Below are positions 1-6,375 of a stretch of 8,316 nucleotides of DNA, one piece after another. The position numbers and the translations under genes were made by a program. The first letter of the stretch is position 1; every line of letters begins with the position of its first letter. Below the pieces are notes generated by a model. That model was not told where the DNA came from. It ran no database searches and saw only the letters and a program-made list of their open reading frames with translations. The DNA comes from Gemmatimonadota bacterium (GTDB lineage: Bacteria; ARS69): contig BQJX01000093.1 in assembly GCA_021604925.1 (NCBI GenBank), forward strand, positions 1 to 8,316, written 5' to 3'.

Positions 1-243
1 GACTCGCAGTGGGCAGCGATCCGTTCGATCGCGGAGAAGATCGGCTGTACAGCGGAGACTTTGCGGAAGTGGGTGCGCCAGGCCGAGCGAGACGCTGGCC
101 GCCGTTCAGGCGTGACCACCGAGGACAAGCAGCGCCTCAAGGCACTCGAACGAGAGAACCGCGAGCTGAAGCGCGCGAACGAGATCCTCCGCAAGGCGTC
201 AGCGTATTTCGCACAGGCGGAGCTCGACCGCCGACCGAAGTAA
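1..243 (+). CDS. IS3-family transposase OrfA, 3' part
   Basis: This is the C-terminal 80 codons of OrfA, the DNA-binding subunit that recognises the IS ends. The frame is open from base 1, so the start lies outside the window. Visible are the helix-turn-helix end (AAIRSIAEKIGCTAETLRKW, about residues 5-24 of the fragment) and then a leucine-zipper-like coiled coil (RLKALERENRELKRANEILR) used for multimerisation. The usual family length is about 95-105 residues, so roughly 20-25 residues are missing upstream. It stops with TAA at 241-243, sharing its last base with the orfB ATG. The helix and zipper sequences are typical of the family, so the identification is firm. Confidence 0.9.
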   Translation, partial: DSQWAAIRSIAEKIGCTAETLRKWVRQAERDAGRRSGVTTEDKQRLKALERENRELKRANEILRKASAYFAQAELDRRPK

Positions 244-1154
244 TGGTGTCGTTCATCGATCGACATCGAGGTGAGTACGGGGTCGAGCCGATCTGCGCGG
301 TGCTGCCGATCGCCCCATCCACCTACCACGAGCAGAAGGTTCGTCGGTTGAATCCCGACCGACTTCCGAACCGGGCGAAACGTGACGTCGTTCTGCGCGG
401 CCACATCCGTCGGCTGTGGCTGTCAAACCGACTCGTGTACGGCGTGCGGAAGATCTGGCGCTCTCTCATGCGTGAAGGTGTCGACGTCGCGCGCTGCACG
501 GTCGCTCGGTTGATGCGCCAGATGGGGCTGTTCGGCGTGGTTCGTGGCAAGAAAGTGAGGACGACCGTCCACGATCCTTCCACCGTCTGTCCGCTGGATC
601 TCGTGTCGCGCGACTTCACGGCGAGTCGCCCGAACGAACTCTGGGTCTCCGACTTCACGTATGTCGCGACCTGGAAGGGCTTCGTCTACACGTCGTTCGT
701 GATCGACGTGTTCGCTCGCCGGATCGTCGGTTGGCGCGTATCGAGTTCGTTGCGCACGGACCTGGTGCTCGACGCGTTGGAGCAAGCCATCTGGGCTCGA
801 CAGATCGGTTCCAATCGACTCGTGCATCACAGCGACCGCGGGTCGCAGTATCTATCGATCCACTACACCGAGAGCCTGTCGGAGGCGGGCATCGAGCCAT
901 CGGTCGGGACCGTCGGCGACTCGTATGACAACGCGATGGCCGAGTCGGTGATCGGCCTGTACAAGACGGAGGTGATCCGCTGCCGAGGGCCTTGGCGCGG
1001 CTGGGAACACGTGGAACGCGAGACCCTGGAATGGGTGTCGTGGTTCAACAACGAACGTCTCCTCGAGCCGATCGGATATGTTCCGCCGGCCGAGTTCGAG
1101 GAGGAGTACAATCGAAGTCAGGAAGCTCAGGTCAAAGTGGCCGGAGTCAAGTAA
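243..1154 (+). CDS. IS3-family transposase OrfB (DDE integrase domain)
   Basis: This is the 303-residue catalytic subunit of the IS transposase. It has an N-terminal HTH_21-like region (about residues 40-95; the YGVRKIWRSL and GVDVARCTVARLM stretches) and then the rve/RNase H-fold core. The catalytic triad is D137 (WVSDFTYV), D198 (HHSDRGSQY) and E234 (NAMAESV), with 35 residues between the second D and the E, and the family lysine seven residues after the E (LYK). The C-terminus holds the usual WFNNERLLEPIG stretch. The ATG at 243-245 overlaps the orfA stop (TAATG). OrfB is in the -1 frame relative to orfA, but no canonical slippery heptamer lies in the overlap. The frame is open upstream to an ATG at 9; that stretch overlaps orfA and looks non-coding. 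Length and motifs are complete, so it may be active. Confidence 0.93.
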   Translation: MVSFIDRHRGEYGVEPICAVLPIAPSTYHEQKVRRLNPDRLPNRAKRDVVLRGHIRRLWLSNRLVYGVRKIWRSLMREGVDVARCTVARLMRQMGLFGVVRGKKVRTTVHDPSTVCPLDLVSRDFTASRPNELWVSDFTYVATWKGFVYTSFVIDVFARRIVGWRVSSSLRTDLVLDALEQAIWARQIGSNRLVHHSDRGSQYLSIHYTESLSEAGIEPSVGTVGDSYDNAMAESVIGLYKTEVIRCRGPWRGWEHVERETLEWVSWFNNERLLEPIGYVPPAEFEEEYNRSQEAQVKVAGVK

Positions 1155-1506
1155 CGAGCTCTCCGGAAAACCCGGGGCGGTTCAAGTTCGCCCAGGAGGG
1201 AAGCGTGTCCCACTGCGTTTCGGTGGGATCGATCGGCCAGTCATCTCCCCAGTCGCTGACATTGGCGTCTGGAAACCTAACGAATACGACCAGGGGCTGA
1301 ACGGTGCCGGAATTGGGGTACGAGGTCTTCGGCAGCTGGCCCTGAAGCGCCTGCATATCAGTTCCACACAGGTCGTACTCGCTCGCTTCCGCGGCACCTC
1401 CACCGAGCGCTACGGCAGCGACAAGAGCGGCGCACAGGATGCTACGGCCGCTCTTGGCCAGGTTCGGATTGCTTCGGGATTCGGAACTGAGACTCACCGG
1501 TGTCAT
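1147..1506 (-). pseudogene. Gene F: exported M6-peptidase-like protein, 5' fragment cut by IS
   Basis: The ATG at 1506 is chosen because GGAG lies 6 nt upstream and because it gives a plausible Sec signal: a long polar n-region, the hydrophobic stretch ILCAALVAAVALGGG, and a likely cleavage at AEA|SEYD. The mature part contains VQPLVVFVRFPDANVSDW and a WPIDPTETQWDTLPSW stretch, which resembles the start of secreted M6-type metalloproteases (immune inhibitor A-like). That match is suggestive only, since the HExxH zinc site would lie beyond the break. About 107 native codons remain (1506-1185). The frame then reads 12 residues from the IS terminal repeat (RPGFSGELVT) and stops at 1147-1149. The rest of the gene should lie beyond the left end of the IS, outside the window. 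Confidence 0.65.
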
Positions 1507-1542
1507 TGCGGACTCCAATCGACTTGCGCGTAATGCTGCCCT

Positions 1543-1579
1543 CTGTCGCGACAGGGAGAACTGGCTTCTGCGCGACAGG
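1543..1579. promoter_or_regulatory. Palindrome CTGTCGCGACAG plus a direct half-site, possible operator for gene F
   Basis: A perfect 12-bp palindrome lies at 1543-1554. Nine bases of it (CGCGACAGG, 1547-1555) recur as a direct copy at 1571-1579, 24 bp away start to start, so both copies face the same side of the helix or nearly so. The sites are 37-73 bases upstream of the F start codon, a normal place for an operator. No regulator gene is visible in the window. A chance palindrome in GC-rich DNA is the alternative. Confidence 0.35.
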
Positions 1580-1855
1580 AGGCCCGCATACTCGCCATGT
1601 ATCCCCATCGACGTGCCGAGCCCTAGTCGAGATCCACTCAGATGCAGGATCTCAGGATGGCGCCAGGCGGGTGGACCGCGCTCGGCTGGGGCTCGGCTTC
1701 GAAGAAGCTATGAGACCAGTTTGTATAGGTGGGGCGCGGGCCATCAAGGGGTCGGCGATAGCTTTAGAGATTGCGTTGCCCGAGGCGTCTATGCAAGACA
1801 ACGCGTTTCGTTGCAATGCGCTCGGGACGAGGGCGGCGCAGATTTTGGGATGGGG

Positions 1856-1903
1856 CCACATGTAAAATGTGGACACCCCGCTCGCCTTTCCGATGGGGTG
1901 CCC
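1856..1903 (-). terminator. Hairpin pair downstream of gene E, possible terminator
   Basis: Read on the minus strand, a 9-bp stem with one G-U pair (GGGCACCCC with GGGGTGTCC, arms 1895-1903 and 1871-1879, 15-nt loop) begins 43 bases past the E stop. It is followed at once by ACATTTTACATG, which itself forms a second 6-bp hairpin (CCACAT/ATGTGG, 1856-1872). The T-run has only four bases, so it is a weak intrinsic terminator. The two stems overlap by two bases and could alternate. Confidence 0.45.
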
Positions 1904-1945
1904 CCGAGTGTGCGCGGCGCGGCTAGCCCCGGGGGCCTCACTGAC

Positions 1946-3016
1946 CTAGTCGTAGTACGACTTCGTCCATTCGGGGAACCGCGCATCGCTAGGCGGGTAC
2001 CATGGCCCGCGCTCGCCAAGCAAGTCGAGCAAGCCCTGCGCGCGGTAGGTGATGGCCTTGTACGTGTCTGAGCCCACCGACGCGAAGACAGGATCTCCCC
2101 CCTTCGAATCAAACAGGTCCCACGTGGACCTCACGCTGACGAGCCCGTCAGCTCCGCCCAAGGGCCGGCCGTCCTTGAGGACGATCACGGTCGCCTGGGC
2201 GCTGTAGTTGTAGGCGGGAGTCGAGAAGGTGAGAATCTGAGGTTCATCGATGGGCCAGGTCGCGCCATCCAGGTGGTCGAGCGGAGGCGGGATACCCTCG
2301 AAGCCGGCGGACAAACGCGCCTGGAGCCCAGATCGCTGGGACGCTGGCAGTTCCGCAACCTCCACGCGATCGGCGAAGAAGCTCACGAGCAGCGGCACGG
2401 CCGTGACGCGCAACTCAACCTCCCCCGTCGGCGCGAAGAAGTGAACAAGCGAGTCCATCCCGTAGTGCCTGGCGGAGTGCCATTCGCCGTCGATTCTCTG
2501 CTCCATGCGCAGCAGGGCGACGACGCCATGGATGATCGGGTTGTCCCGGACCAGAACTCCACTTAGAGCCGTCAGGAGTTCATGGTCTGAAAGCGTGCTA
2601 CTGGATGCCACCAAGCCTATGTCACTGTGAGTCTTGATGTACCGGACACCGTCGGATCGTCGAACGGCGAACTCCGCGTTGCCCCAAACCGTGGCCGCCA
2701 ACTCATAGAGGGAAGCGTCGCCAGTCGCGTTGCCAGGCGTCGGGAGTCGCGGGCTCCGGAACACATGGTCCATTCGCTCTCGGCCCTGAGTCGGTGTCAG
2801 AGTGAAGACACTCTCCTGCCCGTATTGCATAGACAGTTCGAACTCGCCGCCTGAGTCGCGGTGAGCCAAGACCGCGCCGAACGCAGCGATGCCGGAGCCA
2901 CTGCCGCGCAAGACCTCGTATCCGACATGGCTGTAGGCACTGGTCGGTGAGTCGCTCGCTGAGCCGCCGGCCGCGAGCGCAGACAGCAGAAACACCGAAG
3001 CGAGCACCATTCTCAT
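1946..3016 (-). CDS. Gene E: exported protein of unknown family (paralogue of gene B)
   Basis: This gene encodes 356 residues that I do not recognise as any named family. A Sec signal is clear (MRMVLASVFLLSALAAGG, likely cleavage near GSA|SDSP), so it is exported. It aligns with gene B along nearly its whole length. Shared blocks are FELSMQ (59-64), RMEQ...W-H..RHY..DS..HF.AP (170-196), RVT.VPLL....DR (203-217), GFEG.P.PLD (238-247), WD.FDS (299-304) and the tail PWYPPSD..FPEW (338-350). There is no lipobox, no cysteine in the mature part and no membrane segment after the signal; conserved aromatic and charged residues suggest a beta-rich extracytoplasmic domain. The ATG at 3016 overlaps the surviving stop of beta-helix gene D as ATGA, so the two were translationally coupled. 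An in-frame ATG two codons later is an alternative start. Confidence 0.88.
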   Translation of the reverse strand: MRMVLASVFLLSALAAGGSASDSPTSAYSHVGYEVLRGSGSGIAAFGAVLAHRDSGGEFELSMQYGQESVFTLTPTQGRERMDHVFRSPRLPTPGNATGDASLYELAATVWGNAEFAVRRSDGVRYIKTHSDIGLVASSSTLSDHELLTALSGVLVRDNPIIHGVVALLRMEQRIDGEWHSARHYGMDSLVHFFAPTGEVELRVTAVPLLVSFFADRVEVAELPASQRSGLQARLSAGFEGIPPPLDHLDGATWPIDEPQILTFSTPAYNYSAQATVIVLKDGRPLGGADGLVSVRSTWDLFDSKGGDPVFASVGSDTYKAITYRAQGLLDLLGERGPWYPPSDARFPEWTKSYYD

Positions 3017-3079
3017 CTAAACCGGCCCTTCACTCCGCCCCACGACTCGGACCGCTGGGAGACGGGGCCTCCGGGGAAG
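3013..3079 (-). pseudogene. Gene D remnant: C-terminal tail of the interrupted beta-helix protein
   Basis: Between the IS edge and gene E the minus strand stays open for 21 codons ending in SESWGGVKGRFR, with a TGA at 3013-3015. Gene C, the intact beta-helix paralogue, ends PSTWGRVKAGFRETRQ. The shared S-x-W-G-x-V-K-x-x-F-R pattern identifies this piece as the 3' end of gene D, whose 5' part lies on the other side of the IS. The stop overlaps the gene E start (ATGA), which matches the way C overlaps D and A overlaps B. The fragment is too short for a family match on its own; the call rests on the tail motif and its position. Confidence 0.7.
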
Positions 3080-3116
3080 TGACCTGCCCCCATGCATAGT
3101 ACCACTCCTAGAGTGA

Positions 3117-3974
3117 CTATCCGACGAGCCGGAGTGGTATCGGCTCAAGGGCCTCTGGTGCCGGTGCGCGGTATCCCAACGCGCTGTGGGGTCGCACCTG
3201 GTTGTACTCCCTGCGCCAGCGTTCGATCAGGACTTGCGCCTCCCAGAGCGTGTAGAAGATCTCCCCGTTCAGCAGTTCGTCCCGCAGCTTCCCGTTGAAC
3301 GATTCTATGTATCCGTTCTCCCACGGACTTCCGCGCTCGATGAAGAGCGTGCCCACACCCACTCGTTGCAGCCACTCCCGAACGGCGTTGGCGGTGAACT
3401 CCGATCCGTTGTCGGAGCGGATATGCTCCGGGGTTCCTCGCTCCACGAACAGATCCGCCAGTCGAGCCAGGACATCTTCCGAGTTCAGTCGTCTCGCCAC
3501 ATCGATCGCCAGGCACTCCCGAGTATGTTCGTCCACGACCGTCAGCATCCGGATCGACCGTCCATCGTGGGTCCGGTCGAAGACGAAGTCATAGGTCCAG
3601 ACATGGTTCGGGCGCTCCGCTCGAAGCCGCACGCAGGATCCGTCGTTCAGCCATAGCCGGCCGCGCTTCGGCTGCTTCTGCGGGACCTTCAGTCCTTCCC
3701 GCCTCCAGATTCGTTCGACGCGCTTGTGGTTCACCTGCCAGCCCTCCCGCCACAGCATCGCCGTGATCCTGCGGTAGCCGTACCGACCGTACTCGCTGGC
3801 CAGCTCTACGATCCGCCGCGTGAGAGGCGACTCGTCCTCGCGCACTTTAGGATCATGGCGCTGCGTCGATCGTGCCTGGCCCAGGACCGAACACGCACGT
3901 CGCTCCGAGATGCCCAGCTGCCGGCGAACGTGCGTGACGGTCTTGCGTCGCCGGGCCGGGCTCAGAAGTTTCCC
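3117..3974 (-). CDS. IS407-like transposase OrfB domain, made by -1 frameshift
   Basis: This is the catalytic part of the transposase, entered by -1 frameshifting from orfA at GGGAAAC; the coordinates start at the slip codon. It contains the family opening LLSPARRR, an HTH_21-like region (RIVELASEYGRYGYRRI and the following helices), and the rve core. In the fragment the triad is carried by WTYDFVFD, RSDNGSEF and YIESFNGKLR, with 35 residues between the second D and the E and an arginine seven residues after the E. It ends with the usual RPHSALGYRAPAPEA stretch. The frame is open further upstream to 4109, but that part overlaps orfA and is arginine-rich and non-protein-like. OrfB has no credible start of its own, so the active product is the OrfAB fusion (4240-3117). 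Confidence 0.92.
   Translation of the reverse strand, partial: GKLLSPARRRKTVTHVRRQLGISERRACSVLGQARSTQRHDPKVREDESPLTRRIVELASEYGRYGYRRITAMLWREGWQVNHKRVERIWRREGLKVPQKQPKRGRLWLNDGSCVRLRAERPNHVWTYDFVFDRTHDGRSIRMLTVVDEHTRECLAIDVARRLNSEDVLARLADLFVERGTPEHIRSDNGSEFTANAVREWLQRVGVGTLFIERGSPWENGYIESFNGKLRDELLNGEIFYTLWEAQVLIERWRREYNQVRPHSALGYRAPAPEALEPIPLRLVG
3901..3974 (-). promoter_or_regulatory. Programmed -1 frameshift signal: GGGAAAC slippery site plus stem-loop
   Basis: Near the end of orfA the zero-frame codons GGA AAC are preceded by G, giving the heptamer G GGA AAC (3968-3974), a canonical X XXY YYZ site. Slipping back one base gives GGG AAA and enters the orfB frame (G-K-L-L-S-P). The orfA stop follows one codon after the heptamer. 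Six bases after the heptamer comes a likely structure: an outer GCCCGG/CTGGGC pairing with one G-U, and an inner perfect CCGGCGA/TCGCCGG stem. Site, spacing and structure fit the known control of transposase synthesis in this family. Confidence 0.8.
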
Positions 3975-4240
3975 TCTGCCGCCTCCTTGAGAATCGCCTT
4001 GTCTAGAGCCAGGTCGGCAACCAGCTTCTTGAGCCGGGAGTTTTCGCGCTCGAGCTCTTTGAGCCGCTTGGCCTGGTCGATCCGGAGGCCGCCGTACTCC
4101 TTGCGCCACCGGTAGTAGGTCTGGTTGGTGATCCCGAGCTTCTTGCAGACCTGGGTCGTCGTCGCTCCCTTCGCGAGTTCGACCTCCGCTTCCCGAAGCT
4201 TCGCGATGATCTGCTCCGCCGCGTATCGCTTCCGTGCCAT
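3962..4240 (-). CDS. IS407-like transposase OrfA
   Basis: A 92-residue DNA-binding subunit starting MARKRYAAEQIIAKLREAE. The ATG at 4240 is chosen over one 12 codons upstream because AAGGGG lies 6 nt in front of it and because the family starts this way. A helix-turn-helix (TTTQVCKKLGITNQTYYRW, about residues 28-46) is followed by the conserved KEYGGL and a coiled-coil heptad stretch (AKRLKELERENSRLKKLVAD) used for multimerisation. It ends ILKEAAEGNF, the standard end of this group, with a TGA at 3962-3964. Alone it acts as an end-binding regulator, and fused to OrfB by frameshift it forms the transposase. Confidence 0.93.
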   Translation of the reverse strand: MARKRYAAEQIIAKLREAEVELAKGATTTQVCKKLGITNQTYYRWRKEYGGLRIDQAKRLKELERENSRLKKLVADLALDKAILKEAAEGNF

Positions 4241-4301
4241 TTTGATCCCCTTCTTCGATCCCAAACGTGAGCCCAAGTGTAACTCACCAGATGGATCGAT
4301 C

Positions 4302-4916
4302 TCAGGGGGTCAGGTCACGGCCGAGTCGACCGACGCCGTCCACAACCCCGCCTTCGCAACCCCGGAACACACACCGCTCGATGAGAACGTCCACGCCGCT
4401 GGATTGAATCGCCGAAGGGACGCCCACATTCCCTTCAAACACGCAGTCGGTTACGACAAGTTCAGTACTATCCAAGGTTGTGTTCATTCCAAGCGCAGGG
4501 CCACCGTTCGTGAAGACGCAGTTCCTGACCTCGAGCCGGAGCGAGTTCAAGCCGATCAGACCGATTAGTGGTCGAAGATTGCTCGTCACCGTAAAGCCGT
4601 CCAAGACGGCCCCGAGCCCATTCAGCCCTCTTGCTTCCACGACTCCCGACGAGAACGGCCCTACGGCGTCCAAGACCGTGACGTCCGGGCCTCCTTCGGA
4701 GACGAGTGCGACCCCCGACTTCAGCGTGACCACTCCGGCGGTGCACGGGCCGTCACAATCCGTATAGGTTCCAGGGGCCACCAGCACCGTGTCGCCCACG
4801 GCGGCCGCGTCCATCGCGAGCCGGATCCACGCAAACTCGCTCGGAACCCGCAGCGTCGCCCCATGGGCTTGCCCGGCGATCACCAGGACCAGCCCGACCG
4901 CCAGCAGCCCCCTCAC
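4302..4916 (-). pseudogene. Gene D: exported parallel beta-helix protein, 5' part, cut by IS
   Basis: The start is the GTG at 4916. It overlaps the TGA of gene C (GTGA), has GGGAG about 8 nt upstream, and gives a signal peptide (RGLLAVGLVLVIAGQAHG, cleavage near AHG|ATLRVP). The ATG farther upstream in frame would place arginine-rich sequence before the signal and overlap C by 100 bases, so it is rejected. The mature part begins ATLRVPSEFAWI..AMDAAAVGDTVLVAPGTY, closely matching gene C (ATLRVPEDYASV..AVDAAVQGDSVLIGPGTW). It then shows beta-helix rungs such as LRLEVRNCVFTNG, TELVVTDCVFEGN and VDVLIERCVFRGC. About 199 native codons remain; the frame then runs into the IS repeat and stops at 4302. 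C is 435 residues, so D has lost about half its length. Confidence 0.8.
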
Positions 4917-6220
4917 TGCCTCGTCTCCCGGAACCCCGCCTTCACCCTCCCCCACGTGGAGGGCTGCACCGCCACGCTGCCGCAGCCGACGCCGTGAGCG
5001 CCGATCTGGCCGCACCCGCTGATGCCGCCGGGAGCGCAGACCGAGCTGGCCGAGACCGTGAAGTCCAAGCTGGCCGGATCGCAGAACTGCGGGTCGGCGA
5101 CCACGTCGGTCGGGGCTGGCTCGTACCCGTCGAACTCGCCCGAGTCGTTGTCCCAGAACACATTGCAGCCTTCGCTGGGATCGGGTTCAAGGTCCTCTCT
5201 GAAAACGGCGGGACCGCCACGACACCCCGCGACGATGTTCGAATGGAACTCGTACGGTTCCTTGCCCAGCATCGTGATCCCCGCCCCCGAAGACCCTGAT
5301 GCGACAAGCGTCCCGTACACGGTGTTCAAGTAGACAGCCAATGGCCCTTCTCCATTGCTAATGGAGAGAGAGAGAACTCCCGCACCGTGCCCCGTATTCC
5401 TGTTGTTTGCGAAGGTGTTGCGCCGAACGTCGCCCTCGCAGTTCGATACTCCTAAGCAGAACCCGGTGGAGATCCCCGACGAAACATTGCCCTCGAACCA
5501 ACAGTCTTCGATCAGTAGAGGGTACTGCTCTCTCACGAGAGCCATCCGACTCCCGATGTTGTTCACAAATCGACACCGGCGGATCGTGGTGCTGCTCAAG
5601 CCGCCGTCGACAAACAGAACGCTCCCGGCAACGTTGTCCTCGAATGTGCAATCCTCGAGTCGCACATCCACACCGATGGCCCGAATACCGGACTGACCGA
5701 CGGCCGACCCGTCGCGACCTCGCACGACGGTGCGGAACATGCTCAAGTTGGCGCGATCGATAGCGACACCGAGCCCCCCATCCTCGATCACGCAGTCCTC
5801 AAGAACGATCCATCCGGATCCCGTCGCGCGGATGCCGGTGCACTCCGGACCTCCACCCCGCAAGGTCAGCCCGACCAGACGGACCACACCGCTCGGCGAG
5901 TCCGGGTAGGCGCAGATTGCGCCCGCCGAGGACTCGGGCGCTTGCAGGATCGTGGAGGTCGCGCCCGCCGTTCCGACCAGGGTGATCCCGCGCTTCAGGA
6001 ACGCGTTGGCTCCAAATGTCAGAGAGAACCCGTTGTACACGTGGGTCTGGGGCTCCCAATCGTCCCAGGTGCCGGGACCGATCAGGACGGAGTCGCCCTG
6101 GACTGCGGCGTCGACCGCGGCGAGAACGCTCGCGTAGTCCTCCGGAACCCGCAGCGTCGCAGCTCCGGCCACTGAGGAAGCGGCCAGGAAGAGCAGGGCA
6201 GCGGCAACGGCAAGGCGCAT
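4913..6220 (-). CDS. Gene C: exported right-handed parallel beta-helix protein
   Basis: This 435-residue protein has a Sec signal (MRLAVAAALLFLAASSVAGA, then ATLRVP). The N-terminal ATLRVPEDYASVLAAVDAA..GDSVLIGPGTW is the typical cap and first rung of pectate-lyase-like beta-helix proteins (beta_helix/NosD-like). Rungs recur with a pattern of hydrophobics, a turn Cys or Asn and a following F: WIVLEDCVIEDG (137-148), DVRLEDCTFEDN, TTIRRCRFVNN, LLIEDCWFEGN, GDVRRNTFANN, YEFHSNIVAG. A cysteine-rich end (about 380-424) precedes the tail STWGRVKAGFRETRQ, also found at the end of gene D. Related proteins bind or cleave polysaccharide or act as surface structures; no catalytic residues can be assigned, so binding is as likely. 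AAGGAG lies 7 nt before the ATG, inside a hairpin. C is followed by D with a GTGA overlap. Confidence 0.88.
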   Translation of the reverse strand: MRLAVAAALLFLAASSVAGAATLRVPEDYASVLAAVDAAVQGDSVLIGPGTWDDWEPQTHVYNGFSLTFGANAFLKRGITLVGTAGATSTILQAPESSAGAICAYPDSPSGVVRLVGLTLRGGGPECTGIRATGSGWIVLEDCVIEDGGLGVAIDRANLSMFRTVVRGRDGSAVGQSGIRAIGVDVRLEDCTFEDNVAGSVLFVDGGLSSTTIRRCRFVNNIGSRMALVREQYPLLIEDCWFEGNVSSGISTGFCLGVSNCEGDVRRNTFANNRNTGHGAGVLSLSISNGEGPLAVYLNTVYGTLVASGSSGAGITMLGKEPYEFHSNIVAGCRGGPAVFREDLEPDPSEGCNVFWDNDSGEFDGYEPAPTDVVADPQFCDPASLDFTVSASSVCAPGGISGCGQIGAHGVGCGSVAVQPSTWGRVKAGFRETRQ

Positions 6221-6221
6221 G

Positions 6222-6248
6222 GGTAGGCTCCTTCCCTACTAGCCTACC
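6222..6248 (-). promoter_or_regulatory. Hairpin enclosing the ribosome-binding site of gene C
   Basis: On the minus strand a perfect 8-bp inverted repeat (GGTAGGCT at 6241-6248 and AGCCTACC at 6222-6229, 11-nt loop) ends one base before the ATG of gene C. The Shine-Dalgarno AAGGAG (6228-6233) lies across the loop and the 3' arm, so a folded leader would partly hide it. This could tune translation of C; it could also be a DNA operator. No regulator is visible. Confidence 0.5.
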
Positions 6249-6339
6249 AGCCCGGACCACCGCCCCGTAGCCCCCAGCGTCACACTTTCACGGAGACAAT
6301 CCGGAGACGACCGAATCTCCTCTAACCCAGAAACACGTA

Positions 6340-6370
6340 AGGGGCCGCAACCACAACGGTTACGACCCCT
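6340..6370 (-). terminator. Hairpin after the tRNA-like 3' end, probable intrinsic terminator
   Basis: On the minus strand AGGGGTCGTAACC and GGTTGCGGCCCCT form a 13-bp stem with two G-U pairs and a 5-nt loop. It starts five bases after the CCA of the tRNA-like sequence. The tail TACGTGTTTCT is only moderately T-rich. Stem strength and position make a terminator likely; it would also separate gene B from gene C transcription. Confidence 0.6.
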
Positions 6371-6375
6371 CAACA

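Larger units (their letters stand above)
1..1184 (+). mobile_element. IS3-family insertion sequence, right part (left end outside window)
   Basis: The element carries the two-gene IS3 layout: the end of orfA followed by orfB with a DDE integrase core. Its right terminal repeat reads inward from 1184 as TGAACCGCCCCGGGTTTTCC, with the TG...CA end usual for this family, and lies 30 bp past the orfB stop. From 1185 leftward strand context changes to the minus-strand gene F, whose frame runs straight into the IS end, so the junction is at 1184/1185. The left end and the target-site duplication cannot be seen. It belongs to a different subgroup from the IS at 3080-4317. Confidence 0.9.
1507..1945. 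other. Non-coding gap between genes E and F
   Basis: I see no convincing gene on either strand in these 439 bases. Open frames here lack ribosome-binding sites and protein-like composition. The stretch holds a hairpin pair downstream of E (1856-1903) and a 12-bp palindrome with a half-site upstream of F (1543-1579). On the minus strand a TATACA near 1725 could be a -10 box, but a TTGATG upstream is only 14 bp away, so no promoter is claimed. F probably has its own promoter somewhere in this gap. Confidence 0.5.
3080..4317 (-). mobile_element. Complete IS3-family element, IS407-like, 1,238 bp
   Basis: Both ends are visible. From 3080 the plus strand reads TGACCTGCCCCC, and from 4317 the minus strand reads TGACCTGACCCCC. 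These are imperfect terminal inverted repeats with the TG...CA ends of the family, and the length is normal for the IS407 group. Inside are orfA and orfB in the -1 arrangement with a frameshift signal. The group call rests on recognising the OrfA sequence style (KRYAAEQIIAKLREAEVEL) and the OrfB start. Bases flanking the two ends do not match (GAAG on the left, CGGC on the right), although the group normally makes a 4-bp target duplication. The element splits beta-helix gene D and lies in the same orientation as it. Confidence 0.9.

Noticed and set aside
9..242. Upstream extension of orfB to an ATG at 9
   Set aside because: It overlaps orfA in another frame, is rich in Arg, Pro and Glu, and matches nothing in the family; OrfB proteins begin near the ATG at 243.
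1715..1760. Promoter with TTGATG and TATACA on the minus strand
   Set aside because: Spacing is only 14 bp, well short of 17, and nothing else supports it.
1439..2071. 210-codon plus-strand open frame
   Set aside because: It runs across the E-F gap and the antisense of both genes, with no ribosome-binding site and arginine-rich shadow composition.
4917..5015. Extended start of gene D at an upstream ATG
   Set aside because: It would place about 33 arginine- and glycine-rich residues before an obvious signal peptide and overlap C by about 100 bases. The GTG at 4916 has the GTGA overlap and a ribosome-binding site.
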